From the NCBI GenBank assembly GCA_903927615.1, contig CAIYNU010000095.1, positions 20,651 through 84,650 of the forward strand: a stretch of 64,000 nucleotides of DNA, given 5' to 3'. A model generated the notes under the pieces. That model did not search any database, had not been told where the DNA came from, and worked only from the letters and a program-made list of their open reading frames with translations. A program made the position numbers and the translations under genes. This DNA is from an uncultured Rhodospirillales bacterium (GTDB lineage Bacteria > Pseudomonadota > Alphaproteobacteria > Azospirillales > Azospirillaceae). Below, in pieces: positions 8,731 through 16,895 of this stretch (positions are counted from its first letter, which is position 1; each line of letters opens with the position of its first letter).

Positions 8731-10179
8731 ATGCGTCGCATCTTAGGCTTGCTTCAGTTTCGTGAGGCGATCCTGGCCGCCGGCCCGGCCGTCCTGATCG
8801 CCCTGGTGATTGTCCTTGCCGCATTTTGGTTCGCCGCCCAGTTCATCGCGCCGGCGCCGCCCCGGGAGATGGTGATTGCGGCGGCCGCGAAAGGCAGCCC
8901 GTATTACCAGGCGGCGCAGCGTTATCGCGACGTTCTCGCCGAGAGCGGGGTTGCGCTGAAAATCCTGGAAACCAAGGGATCGGTGGAGAATCTGGCGCTC
9001 ATCACGGATCCCCAGTCCAAGGTCGCCGCCGCCTTCCTGCAAGGCGGTCTGGCCAATAGCCGGGAGGCGCCCGATCTCCGCTCCATCGGCCGGGTGTTCT
9101 ATGAGCCGGTGTGGGTGTTCTATCAGGGAAGCGCCAAACTCGAGAGGCTTGCGGACCTCGCCGGCAAACGCATCCTGATCGGCCCCGCGGGCAGCGCCAC
9201 CGCGGCGTTGGCGACGCACCTGCTTACCGCCAGCGGCGTGACCGCGGACTCCAGTACCCTGATCACCCAGGAATTACCGGATTACGTCGCGGCCTTGGAG
9301 TCGGGCCGGGCGGATGCCGGCGTGCTGGTGCTGTCACCCGAGGCCAAAACGATCAGGCGGTTGCTGGCCAGCCCGAAGGTCAAGCTGATGGACATGGTCC
9401 AGGCCGACGCCTACGTCCAGCGATTCCCGTTCCTCCAGAAAATTGAGTTGAAGGAAGGTGTGGTTGATTTCGCCAAGGACATCCCGCCCGTCGACACCCA
9501 TATGTTGGCGACCACGGCGGCCCTGGTGATTCCCAAGGACTTGCATCCGGCACTGGCCAATCTGCTAACCCAGGCGGCGATTGCCGTTCATGGACGACCG
9601 GTGATCAATGACAATGGCGAGTCGCCGATTTTTCAACGGGCCGGCGCCTTTCCCATTGCCGACGATCAGGAGTTCCTGCTGTCGCCCGAAGCGGCGCGCG
9701 TCTACAAGTCGGGACCGCCCTTTCTGCAACGATATTTGCCGTTCTGGCTGGCCACCTGGCTGGATCGGCTGAGCGTTCTGCTGCTGCCGATGATCGGAAT
9801 TCTGCTGCCGGCGGTGCGGATCATCCCGGCCCTGTACAGTTGGCGGATCCGCCGTCGGATCATCTATTGGTATCATGAACTGAAACGGGTCGAAGCCGAG
9901 GTTGGCATGCACTCGGATCCGGCCGAACTGGCGGTCCCGCTCCGGGAAATCGATCACATCGAGGAAGCGGTGAACCGGTTGCCGATCCCGGTGGCGTTCG
10001 CCAATCAGCTTTATGATTTGCGTGGACATATTCATGTGGTTCGCCGTCGGATGATGTCGTTCAAAGCCCAAGGGACGGTCCACGGCCACCGCAGCCGGTT
10101 GGGAGCGTCGGTCGTACCGCCGCCGGTGCCGGCGGAAATTGTCACAGACCCAAAAAATGTCACAGGCCAAAAAAATTGA
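8731..10179 (+). CDS. TAXI-family TRAP-type solute-binding protein with membrane anchors
   Basis: The product is about 482 aa. An N-terminal membrane helix (AVLIALVIVLAAFWFAAQFI) is followed by a periplasmic TAXI/NMT1-like binding domain (about residues 45-320), with typical blocks such as YYQAAQRYRDVLAESGV, AAFLQGGL, LAGKRILIGPAGSATA and DYVAALESGRADAGVLVL. A C-terminal membrane segment (LSVLLLPMIGILLPAVRIIP) and a cytoplasmic helical tail follow. Most TAXI proteins are freely periplasmic and lie next to a 4TM/12TM permease. Here there is no permease, and the C-terminal anchor suggests a sensory or scaffolding role, which is inference. The track's GTG at 8719 is possible; I chose the ATG at 8731. 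Confidence 0.85.
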   Translation: MRRILGLLQFREAILAAGPAVLIALVIVLAAFWFAAQFIAPAPPREMVIAAAAKGSPYYQAAQRYRDVLAESGVALKILETKGSVENLALITDPQSKVAAAFLQGGLANSREAPDLRSIGRVFYEPVWVFYQGSAKLERLADLAGKRILIGPAGSATAALATHLLTASGVTADSSTLITQELPDYVAALESGRADAGVLVLSPEAKTIRRLLASPKVKLMDMVQADAYVQRFPFLQKIELKEGVVDFAKDIPPVDTHMLATTAALVIPKDLHPALANLLTQAAIAVHGRPVINDNGESPIFQRAGAFPIADDQEFLLSPEAARVYKSGPPFLQRYLPFWLATWLDRLSVLLLPMIGILLPAVRIIPALYSWRIRRRIIYWYHELKRVEAEVGMHSDPAELAVPLREIDHIEEAVNRLPIPVAFANQLYDLRGHIHVVRRRMMSFKAQGTVHGHRSRLGASVVPPPVPAEIVTDPKNVTGQKN

Positions 10180-10265
10180 CGCCCGTTCGACAGTTTGTTA
10201 TCAGTGAGACGGTAGCGGGAGAGGCGCGCGTCACGGGAAACGCCGGGGCGTTGCCGAGTTGGACC

Positions 10266-10362
10266 CGCGTCCTTCCGACGCGACAAGAAACCGAAGCAAC
10301 ACGAAGCAATAAGAAGCAATAGCTCAAGAATCAACCGAAGAGCCAAATAAAGAGCCAAATCG
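10266..10362 (+). repeat. Short imperfect repeats in the leader of the Cache-domain gene
   Basis: GAAGCAA recurs three times (10292-10318 area) and AGAGCCAAAT twice just before the CGGAGG ribosome site of the gene at 10373. The spacing is roughly one to one and a half helical turns. It may be slippage or a protein or RNA-binding leader; no known riboswitch fold is apparent. Confidence 0.5.
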
Positions 10363-10372
10363 GAGGAAACGG

Positions 10373-10840
10373 ATGAAGATTCTTAAAGTGACGGTCGCGA
10401 TTGCTTTGCCGTTCATGCTGATGACGGTGGGGAGTCTGGTGAAGGCCGATGAGCGGGGCAATGCCGCCGAGGCCAAGGCCATGCTCGAGAAGGCGGTGGC
10501 GGCGGTCAAGGCTAACCCGACGGCCGCGCTGGCCGAGTTCGTGACCGATGCCAAGGCCAAGGACGGTCCCTATTTCGAGAAAGACCTGTATGTCTTCTGT
10601 GGCGGCCCGGACGGTAACTTCACCGCCCACCCGTCGCTGGTCGGCAAGAGCATGAAGGCCTTGATGGACAAGGCGACTCCGCCCAAGGCGGTTGGCGAGG
10701 AATTCTACAAGGCCGCCGCCGCCGGCGGCGGGGAGGTCAGCTATAGCTGGCCGTTGCCGGGTGGCGTCGAGCCCCAGAAGAAGGTCTCTATCGTCGCGCC
10801 GGTGGGCGATCAGGTCTGCGCCGTCGGGTACTATCCCTAA
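10373..10840 (+). CDS. Secreted single-Cache (sCache_2-like) domain protein
   Basis: This 155-aa precursor has an N-terminal signal peptide (cleaved around VKADE). The rest looks like one sCache_2-type sensor domain: an N-terminal helix (AKAMLEKAVAAVKANP), DLYVFCGGPDGNFTAHPSLVGKSM, then a C-terminal sheet ending VCAVGYYP. Cache domains normally form the ligand-binding part of chemoreceptors and kinases. Here the domain stands alone in the periplasm, so it may present a ligand to a membrane sensor. A CGGAGG ribosome site precedes the ATG and a clear intrinsic terminator follows. Confidence 0.85.
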   Translation: MKILKVTVAIALPFMLMTVGSLVKADERGNAAEAKAMLEKAVAAVKANPTAALAEFVTDAKAKDGPYFEKDLYVFCGGPDGNFTAHPSLVGKSMKALMDKATPPKAVGEEFYKAAAAGGGEVSYSWPLPGGVEPQKKVSIVAPVGDQVCAVGYYP

Positions 10841-10867
10841 GCCGTTGCGACCGGACGCATGATCGGG

Positions 10868-10899
10868 AAACCCCCGCCGGGCCTGACGGCGGGGGTTTT
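10868..10899 (+). terminator. Rho-independent terminator after the Cache-domain gene
   Basis: AAACCCCCGCC pairs with GGCGGGGGTTT around a 9-base loop and runs into TTTT. It sits 28 bp after the stop codon and is a textbook GC-rich stem plus T-run. Confidence 0.9.
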
Positions 10900-10956
10900 C
10901 GCGTCGGGGGCAGACCGGCCGGGCCCCACCCGAAAGCATCGGCCGAAAGCATCAGG

Positions 10957-10984
10957 TTGCGTTGGCCGCGCGCCAAGCTATAGT
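10957..10984 (+). promoter_or_regulatory. Predicted sigma-70 promoter (TTGCGT-16-TATAGT)
   Basis: TTGCGT and TATAGT are separated by 16 bp, just after a terminator and about 40 bp before the GTG at 11027. The block CAAGCTATAG around the -10 recurs at 11792 upstream of the cupin gene. Confidence 0.5.
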
Positions 10985-11026
10985 TCAGGGCCATTGACCG
11001 GCCAGCGTCATCGGGTGAGACAGCCA

Positions 11027-11524
11027 GTGGTTCACAAGGCAGGCACGACCAAGAAGCGGGGCGAGGTTGTTGCGCCGCCCCCCCCCAAACCGCCGGGCGC
11101 CGTGATGACTGCGCTCGATGGTCTGCTGGGCAACCAGGCGCCGATCCAGATTCCCGGGAAGATTAAGTTCCTGATGGCCAAGTTCGGGCACTGGCTGGTG
11201 ATCGGTCTGATGGTGCTGGTGCTGCCCGGGCAACTGATCTCGCTGGGCTGGCGGGCCGGCATGCTGCCGTTCGCCAGTTTGGGCGGCACCGACAGCACCC
11301 TGCAAGTGGCGTTCGCGCTCGCCACCCTGCTGTTCCTGATCGTGATGCTGATCATGGCGTTGCCCGGGCTTCAGGGCCGTAAGGTGATCGGCTGGCAGTT
11401 GCTGATGCTGTGCAACGTGATCAATACGGTTTATGGCCTGCTGAACGGCGGCATCGTCGGGCCGGTGCTGGGCATGATGATCGGCCTGTACGTGCTGTTC
11501 CAGGTGCGCCGCTACTACACCTAA
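11027..11524 (+). CDS. Small polytopic membrane protein of unknown function
   Basis: The product has three to four predicted membrane helices (HWLVIGLMVLVLPGQLISLGW, LQVAFALATLLFLIVMLIM, GWQLLMLCNVINTVYGLL, GPVLGMMIGLYVLFQVRRYY). A cytoplasmic-looking Lys/Pro-rich N-terminus precedes them (KKRGEVVAPPPPKPPG). The track starts at 10859, but that would run through the terminator at 10868-10899 and the promoter, so it is rejected. A GTG at 11027 (165 aa) or the ATG at 11105 (139 aa) are the realistic starts. I recognise no family. Confidence 0.75.
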   Translation: MVHKAGTTKKRGEVVAPPPPKPPGAVMTALDGLLGNQAPIQIPGKIKFLMAKFGHWLVIGLMVLVLPGQLISLGWRAGMLPFASLGGTDSTLQVAFALATLLFLIVMLIMALPGLQGRKVIGWQLLMLCNVINTVYGLLNGGIVGPVLGMMIGLYVLFQVRRYYT

Positions 11525-11721
11525 GCCGATGGTGGGGGCGGGGTCCCGGGTTCCTCGAAATAGGCATCCTCGAATTCGGTCAGCGTCGCCCGGACGTCCT
11601 TGAGGATGGCCCGGACGATGGTGCGGTCCGGCGTGACGCACAACGTCTCGTTGACCGCCTGCCCCAATTGGCGGATGGCATGAGCCAACAGCTTGGCGGC
11701 CATCTGTTCGGTATAGTCCAT
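11521..11721 (-). CDS. Small conserved-looking helical protein (66 aa)
   Basis: This 66-aa acidic protein starts MDYTEQMAAKLLAHAIRQLG and ends in a Pro-rich tail. It is predicted to be mostly alpha-helical and soluble. It overlaps the convergent membrane-protein gene by four bases at the stop codons. The long ORF in the track (to 12141) is an extension with no coding character upstream of this ATG. It is divergent from the cupin gene at 11825. Function is unknown. Confidence 0.6.
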   Translation of the reverse strand: MDYTEQMAAKLLAHAIRQLGQAVNETLCVTPDRTIVRAILKDVRATLTEFEDAYFEEPGTPPPPSA

Positions 11722-11791
11722 GTCCTGTCCCCGGACCTGCATGACGTGACGGTTTCCAAAGGCCACTGGCCTTGGGTGATGGTGTCCGGGG

Positions 11792-11801
11792 CAAGCTATA
11801 G
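11792..11801 (+). promoter_or_regulatory. CAAGCTATAG element upstream of the cupin gene
   Basis: The same 10-mer overlaps the predicted -10 hexamer at 10979. Here it lies about 24 bp before the cupin start and probably includes its -10 (TATAGC). No well-spaced -35 is evident. Confidence 0.35.
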
Positions 11802-11824
11802 CACAGGATCGGAGGTTGGTCCCC

Positions 11825-12169
11825 GTGGATCGCACCACCCCCGCCGTGGTCTTCGGGCACCTGTTCGCCCCCCTGCCCGGCGCCCTGCCCGAAGAACTGG
11901 TGACGGTGCTGGCCCAAGGGCCGGGCGTGCGCATCGAGCGGATCGTGTCCACCGGCCAGTCCTCGCCGCCGGGCTTCTGGTACGACCAGGACGAACACGA
12001 ATGGGTGGCGGTGCTGGCCGGATCGGCGGTGCTGCAATTCGAAGGCGAAGCCCACAGCCGGCGGTTGGTGCCCGGCGACTGGCTGCTGATTCCCGCCCAC
12101 CGCCGCCATCGGATCGACGCCACCGCCACGGCCGGAGCCACGGTGTGGCTGGCGGTGTTTTACCGGTAA
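11825..12169 (+). CDS. Cupin domain-containing protein
   Basis: This is a 114-aa single-domain cupin. The first motif is recognisable as DQDEHEWVAVLAGSAVLQFEG and the second as VPGDWLLIPAHRRHRID, supplying candidate metal-binding His/Glu residues. There is no signal peptide, so it is cytoplasmic. A GGAGG sits 9 bases before the GTG at 11825, which favours it over the TTG at 11816. The reaction is unknown; small cupins of this type are often described as phosphoribosyl-binding or dioxygenase-like, but nothing here decides that. Confidence 0.85.
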   Translation: MDRTTPAVVFGHLFAPLPGALPEELVTVLAQGPGVRIERIVSTGQSSPPGFWYDQDEHEWVAVLAGSAVLQFEGEAHSRRLVPGDWLLIPAHRRHRIDATATAGATVWLAVFYR

Positions 12170-12268
12170 CCGGTTTCGCCGCGTGACGACGTCCCGGACC
12201 ATGGGCCGCCGGCCTTTACAGCGCCGGCCCGACGGTGCGATAAAAAGCCGGTCCCAGGGAGTACCCTC

Positions 12269-15200
12269 ATGGCGCACCGGACGATGACGGCACCCGATCC
12301 CGATCGATATCATACGTCAGTATGCCCGGTTTCCGATAGAGCCCGGCTGCGCCTGCTGCTGCTTTTCGCCACCCTAGTCTTCTGGTCGCCGCCCGCGCAC
12401 GCCACCGAAAGCCTGCCGCCCCTCATCCCGGAGGGAGAGGTGATGACGGGGACGGCGTTGGCGGAGGTGATAAGAGGGAGCGGATGCAGCACGTCGGTCA
12501 ATGTTGCCACCCCAAGTCCGGATGACAAACAACTTGCCACCGGGTCTTGGGATGGAATGATATGCCTCTGGGACTCCAACAGCGGTCGGGAAATCCGCCA
12601 TTTCGGGACATCCCGTGAGTGGATCAGTTCGATAAAATGGAGTCCTGACGGAACGCAAGTGGCGTCTGGCTCTGGTGACCATACGGTTAGGTTGTGGGAT
12701 GCTGGCAATGGACGAGAGCTGCACCGCCTCGAAGGCCATTCCGGTTCAGTTACTTCTCTTTCTTGGAGTCATAATGGGCAGTGGATCGCAACAGGGTCCC
12801 TGGACAATACAGTGCGATTGTGGAACGTCGCAAGCGGCCAGGAATTCCGTCGTTTCAAAGGCTCTACCGAGGGAGGCGTCTGGTCGGTTGCATGGAGCCC
12901 TAACGACAGCCAACTCATTTCCGGGGCGTCAGATAAAACGGTGCGGTTGTGGGATGTTGCAACAGGTGCGGAACTTCGCCACTTTGAAGGCCACGGAGGA
13001 GCTGTCTGGTCAGTTGATTGGAGCCCAGATGGCAATAAACTCGCCTCTGGGTCTGCTGACCAAACGATTCGACTGTGGGATATCGCTAGCGGTGATGAAA
13101 TATTCCGCTTGGAAGGGCATAGTGGTGAGGTTAATTCCATTTCATGGCGTCCAGACGGCAGGCAAATCGCATCTGGATCTGATGATAGCACTGTGAGGCT
13201 ATGGGATACTGCCAGTGGGGTTGAACTCTTTCGCTTTCAAGGGCACATCTATTCAGTTGATTCGATAGCTTGGAGTCATGACGGTAAACAAATCGTCTCT
13301 GGGTCTAAAGATAATACAGTACTGTTGTGGAACGCCGCTAATGGGGATATTATTCGTCGCATTAAGGGTGGTCGCCGATCGGTTGGTGTTAGTTCACTTG
13401 CTTGGAGCCCGTACAATGGTTCCTGGGTTGCAGCAGCCTCGGAAGACAATACGGTGCGCCTATGGGACACCACCACCGGCCGCGAACTCCGTCGATTTGA
13501 TGGACACAGTAGAATAGTCCGATCGGTGGCCTGGAGTCCCGATGGTAAACAGCTTGCTTCCGGGTCCCTGGACAAAACGGTGCGACTGTGGGACGCCGCT
13601 AGTGGCCGAGAAAATCGTGTCATAAACCTTTATAGGGAAGGCAGAGACATTGCCTGGAGCCCGGATGGCAAACAACTTGCGATCCTGTCTTCCGATAAGA
13701 CGATGCGGCTATGGGATGTCGATAGCGGTCGGAAAGTCCGGGACTTCGATGGCCATGACGGGATGGTTGAGACAGTGGCTTGGAGTCCGGATAGCAAACA
13801 ACTCGCCACAGGAGCCACGGACGGTACAATCCTGTTGTGGGACGCAGTCAGTGGTCAGCAACACCTTCACGTCGAGAGCCACGGCGGTACAGTCAACTCG
13901 GTCGCTTGGAGTCCAGACGGCAGCCGGCTTGCCACGGCATTGGATGACAAGACGATAAGGTTATGGGATGTCATCAGCGGCAGGGAACTCTACAGCTTCA
14001 CGGCCCATGAGGGCATGATCAACACAGTTGCCTGGAGTCCAGACGGCAGCCAACTCGCGACCGGAGCAGAAGACAATACAGTCGGATTGTGGGATGCCGA
14101 TAACGGCCGTGAACTGCACCGCTTGGTGGGACACCAAGGACCAATCCGTTCGGTTGCTTGGAGTCCCGATGGCGGCCGGGTGGTCTCCGGCTCCGAAGAC
14201 AGCACGGTGCGACTTTGGGACGCCCTCAGCGGCCAGGAGTTGTGGCAACTCACCGGAAGCACCGAAGGGCACTGGCTTGGGTGTCGCTCTGAGGGCTCGG
14301 ACAGTAAATATAATTGGCACCGCTGTTGGAGCGATGAGCAACAAAAGCATGAACGACTGAATGCAAGCGGCGAAACAGCAACTCCGGAACCGTCGACCGC
14401 CCCATCGTGGCACTTCGACAGCATTCCAAAATTGATACTGACATTATCATTGGGCGAACCTTCACAGGTAACGATTTCCGTCCAAAATACGGGCCAAGGA
14501 CCGGAGTATTGGGGACGGCTAGTGGCGTCGCCAATGAACATTATTGGCCCTTCTCCAATTCGTGTGCTAAATTCAACTGACAAATGGGCAATTCGGTTTA
14601 ATCCCGGACAGTCAAGAAACCTCTCGCTGGCCCTGATCGGCAGCAGCCGCACCGAAAACCCGCTGTCCGGGTCGGTGGATTTGGCTCTTTCGCTGGTCCA
14701 TGCCTTCGGTACCGAACCGATCGGGCGCGTGACCGCACGGGTGGCGGCGCCGGAGTTGCGGATTGCCGCGGCCAGCCTGGATGCCCGGGACTTGCGCACC
14801 CTGACGCTCAGCCTGATCAATGACGGGGCCCAGGCGGCACCCGGCCTGGTGGGCGACGCCCTGTTGCTGGAGGGTGAGGGCCCGAGTTCGTGGAAAAAAT
14901 CCTTCGAGCAGCGGATTGACCGGCCGGACCCGATTCCGCCCGGAGCCACCGTGTCCCTGGCCCTGCCCTTGCCGACCGCGGTCAGCAAGCTGGATCAGAC
15001 CGCCCGGATCGAAGTCAGTTTGCTCGGGGTGGCGCCGCCGCTCTACCGCTGGCGGCTGGAGGCGCCGGTACTGGTGCCGGGCTGGCCGGTGGCCACCTAT
15101 GCCGGACTGGTCGCGGCGGTGTTGGCGCTGATGACGCTGGCCTATTGGGCGGCGGTGCTGCGCTATCCCGTCCTGGTCGCGGTCAGCCGGCGGCCGACCG

Positions 15201-16762
15201 CGCTGCTGGAGGTGGCGCCCGAGGGGTTGGCGGCATTGGATCGGAGGTTGCGCTGGGCATTTCGCCGCCGGGGCCTGCTGGCCCGGGCCGAGGTGCCGGA
15301 ACCGCGATTCCTGCGGGCCGCCGGCTTCGCCGGTCTAACCGCCAAGGCGCAAGTCCAGGTGCTGGCCGAACGGCTGAACCTGAAATCGGTCCAGGAAGAA
15401 CCGCCGGCGCCGACCCACGGCGTCCGCATCTGGAGCGCCGAGCCGCCCGAAGACTTGCCGCTCAATCTGCCCCGGTTGCGCCTGGCCTTTCCGCCGCCGG
15501 GACTGTCCCAGGACGAGGTGCTGGAGGCGTTGCAGGCCAACGAGCACGGGCGCGGGGTGGTGGCGCTGGTCATCGCCGGTGATCCCGAGCAACGGCAAGC
15601 CCTGCGGGCCTCGGCACTGGATCCCGACGCCATGGTCGCGGTCCCGGACGGTGCCGGCCTGACCGCGTTGCTGCTGGCGGCGGCGCCCCTGGCGGTGCTG
15701 GCCCGACTGATCTCGAACGACGTCCGGGTGACCCAGATTTCGCTGTACAAGGCGAACCATGGCGTCGACAAGACCCTGGGCTTTTTTGGCCGGGAACGGG
15801 AACTGGTCCAAATCCTGAATCGCGAGCCCGGAAACTATTTTCTGATTGCCGCCCGTCAGATCGGCAAGACCAGCCTGATGCAGGAAATCAAGCGGCGTTG
15901 CGGACAGCGGCCGGGGCTCGACGCCCTCTATTGCTCGCTCACCGATGCCGATCCGGTGGCGCCGCTGGCCCACGCGCTGAAACTGCCGGTGGATGCCGGG
16001 TTGGCGGAGGTCCTGGCGGCGCTGCCGCCGCCGCCCGGAACCCGGCGGCTGGTGCTGATCGACGAGGCCGACCTCTTCGTCGCCGCCGAGGCCGGGCGCG
16101 GCTTCCCGCTGCTGTCGGCTTTCCGCACGCTCTCCGCGGAAGGGCGGGTCCATTTCATCCTGGCCGGCTTCTGGGAGTTGTACCGGACGGTCGGGTTTGA
16201 CTATCAGTCGCCACTTCGCAACTTTGGCGACGAATTGCGCCTGGGGCCGCTGGAGCGCGACGCGGCGCTGAAGCTTGCCACCGAGCCGATGGCGGCGCTC
16301 AATCTGCACTATGCCGACCCGGCGCTGCCCGAACGCATCTATGAGCGCACCGGCGGCCGGGCCAATCTGATCGCCATCGTCTGCGACCGGTTGCTGGCCG
16401 GCCTGGACGGCCGGACCCGGGTGATTGACGCCGCGGCGGTGAACAGGGCGCTGAACCAGGACCAACTGTTCTCGGCGTTCCGGGGATGGGATACCCTGTC
16501 CGGGGACCAGTCCGAGCAGGCCCGCGCCGACAACCGGCTGGATCGCCGGATCGTGCTGGCCACCGTGGGCCAGGGGTCCTTCACCGCCGGCAGTCTGCAA
16601 CGCCGGCTGGCCGCGACCGGCGAACCCCAGGAAGTAACCGAGATCGACCGGGCGTTGTTGCGCCTCCAGATCGCCGCCATCGTGCGGCGGGAGGCCGATG
16701 GGGTTTATCGGTACACGGTGCCGCTGTTTGTCGACATGTTGCGGGAGTTCGATCTTCAGTGA
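12269..16762 (+). CDS. Secreted WD40 double propeller, transmembrane segment and STAND-like NTPase
   Basis: This is a 1497-aa multidomain protein. An N-terminal signal peptide (LRLLLLFATLVFWSPPAHAT) is followed by 14 WD40 repeats (about residues 70-665, e.g. VAWSPDGKQLASGSLDKTVR), enough for two seven-bladed propellers. Then come Ig/CARDB-like beta domains (about 700-935), one membrane helix (about 940-970), a cytoplasmic linker, and an AAA/STAND-like NTPase at about 1170-1420. The NTPase has GFFGREREL, a Walker A-like AARQIGKTSL and Walker B LVLIDEAD. A winged-helix-like C-terminus ends the protein. AGGGAG precedes the ATG. The WD40 part looks visibly less GC-rich than its flanks. I infer a transmembrane sensor with an outside propeller and an inside switch; partner and signal are unknown. 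Confidence 0.85.
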   Translation: MAHRTMTAPDPDRYHTSVCPVSDRARLRLLLLFATLVFWSPPAHATESLPPLIPEGEVMTGTALAEVIRGSGCSTSVNVATPSPDDKQLATGSWDGMICLWDSNSGREIRHFGTSREWISSIKWSPDGTQVASGSGDHTVRLWDAGNGRELHRLEGHSGSVTSLSWSHNGQWIATGSLDNTVRLWNVASGQEFRRFKGSTEGGVWSVAWSPNDSQLISGASDKTVRLWDVATGAELRHFEGHGGAVWSVDWSPDGNKLASGSADQTIRLWDIASGDEIFRLEGHSGEVNSISWRPDGRQIASGSDDSTVRLWDTASGVELFRFQGHIYSVDSIAWSHDGKQIVSGSKDNTVLLWNAANGDIIRRIKGGRRSVGVSSLAWSPYNGSWVAAASEDNTVRLWDTTTGRELRRFDGHSRIVRSVAWSPDGKQLASGSLDKTVRLWDAASGRENRVINLYREGRDIAWSPDGKQLAILSSDKTMRLWDVDSGRKVRDFDGHDGMVETVAWSPDSKQLATGATDGTILLWDAVSGQQHLHVESHGGTVNSVAWSPDGSRLATALDDKTIRLWDVISGRELYSFTAHEGMINTVAWSPDGSQLATGAEDNTVGLWDADNGRELHRLVGHQGPIRSVAWSPDGGRVVSGSEDSTVRLWDALSGQELWQLTGSTEGHWLGCRSEGSDSKYNWHRCWSDEQQKHERLNASGETATPEPSTAPSWHFDSIPKLILTLSLGEPSQVTISVQNTGQGPEYWGRLVASPMNIIGPSPIRVLNSTDKWAIRFNPGQSRNLSLALIGSSRTENPLSGSVDLALSLVHAFGTEPIGRVTARVAAPELRIAAASLDARDLRTLTLSLINDGAQAAPGLVGDALLLEGEGPSSWKKSFEQRIDRPDPIPPGATVSLALPLPTAVSKLDQTARIEVSLLGVAPPLYRWRLEAPVLVPGWPVATYAGLVAAVLALMTLAYWAAVLRYPVLVAVSRRPTALLEVAPEGLAALDRRLRWAFRRRGLLARAEVPEPRFLRAAGFAGLTAKAQVQVLAERLNLKSVQEEPPAPTHGVRIWSAEPPEDLPLNLPRLRLAFPPPGLSQDEVLEALQANEHGRGVVALVIAGDPEQRQALRASALDPDAMVAVPDGAGLTALLLAAAPLAVLARLISNDVRVTQISLYKANHGVDKTLGFFGRERELVQILNREPGNYFLIAARQIGKTSLMQEIKRRCGQRPGLDALYCSLTDADPVAPLAHALKLPVDAGLAEVLAALPPPPGTRRLVLIDEADLFVAAEAGRGFPLLSAFRTLSAEGRVHFILAGFWELYRTVGFDYQSPLRNFGDELRLGPLERDAALKLATEPMAALNLHYADPALPERIYERTGGRANLIAIVCDRLLAGLDGRTRVIDAAAVNRALNQDQLFSAFRGWDTLSGDQSEQARADNRLDRRIVLATVGQGSFTAGSLQRRLAATGEPQEVTEIDRALLRLQIAAIVRREADGVYRYTVPLFVDMLREFDLQ

Positions 16763-16834
16763 ACCCGCCTGTGAGTGGGCCGGAAATTGGCATGAACATT
16801 GCTTATCATTAACCAGCCGCGCCGGTGCTTTGAT

Positions 16835-16856
16835 TTTTGATGCGCAGGCATCAAAA
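16835..16856 (+). promoter_or_regulatory. 9-bp inverted repeat upstream of the Nfn fusion gene
   Basis: TTTTGATGC and GCATCAAAA flank a 4-base loop, 40-60 bp before the likely start of the downstream gene. It could be a terminator of the upstream gene or an operator; the T-run is on the 5' side, so bidirectional termination is possible. Confidence 0.45.
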
Positions 16857-16895
16857 CTTGACTAAGAATCGTGCGTGCAGCAGTCGATTTCAGCA

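Noticed and set aside
12480-14265. Repeated DNA as a possible CRISPR or satellite array
   Set aside because: The repeats are about 126 bp, in frame, and encode WD40 blades.
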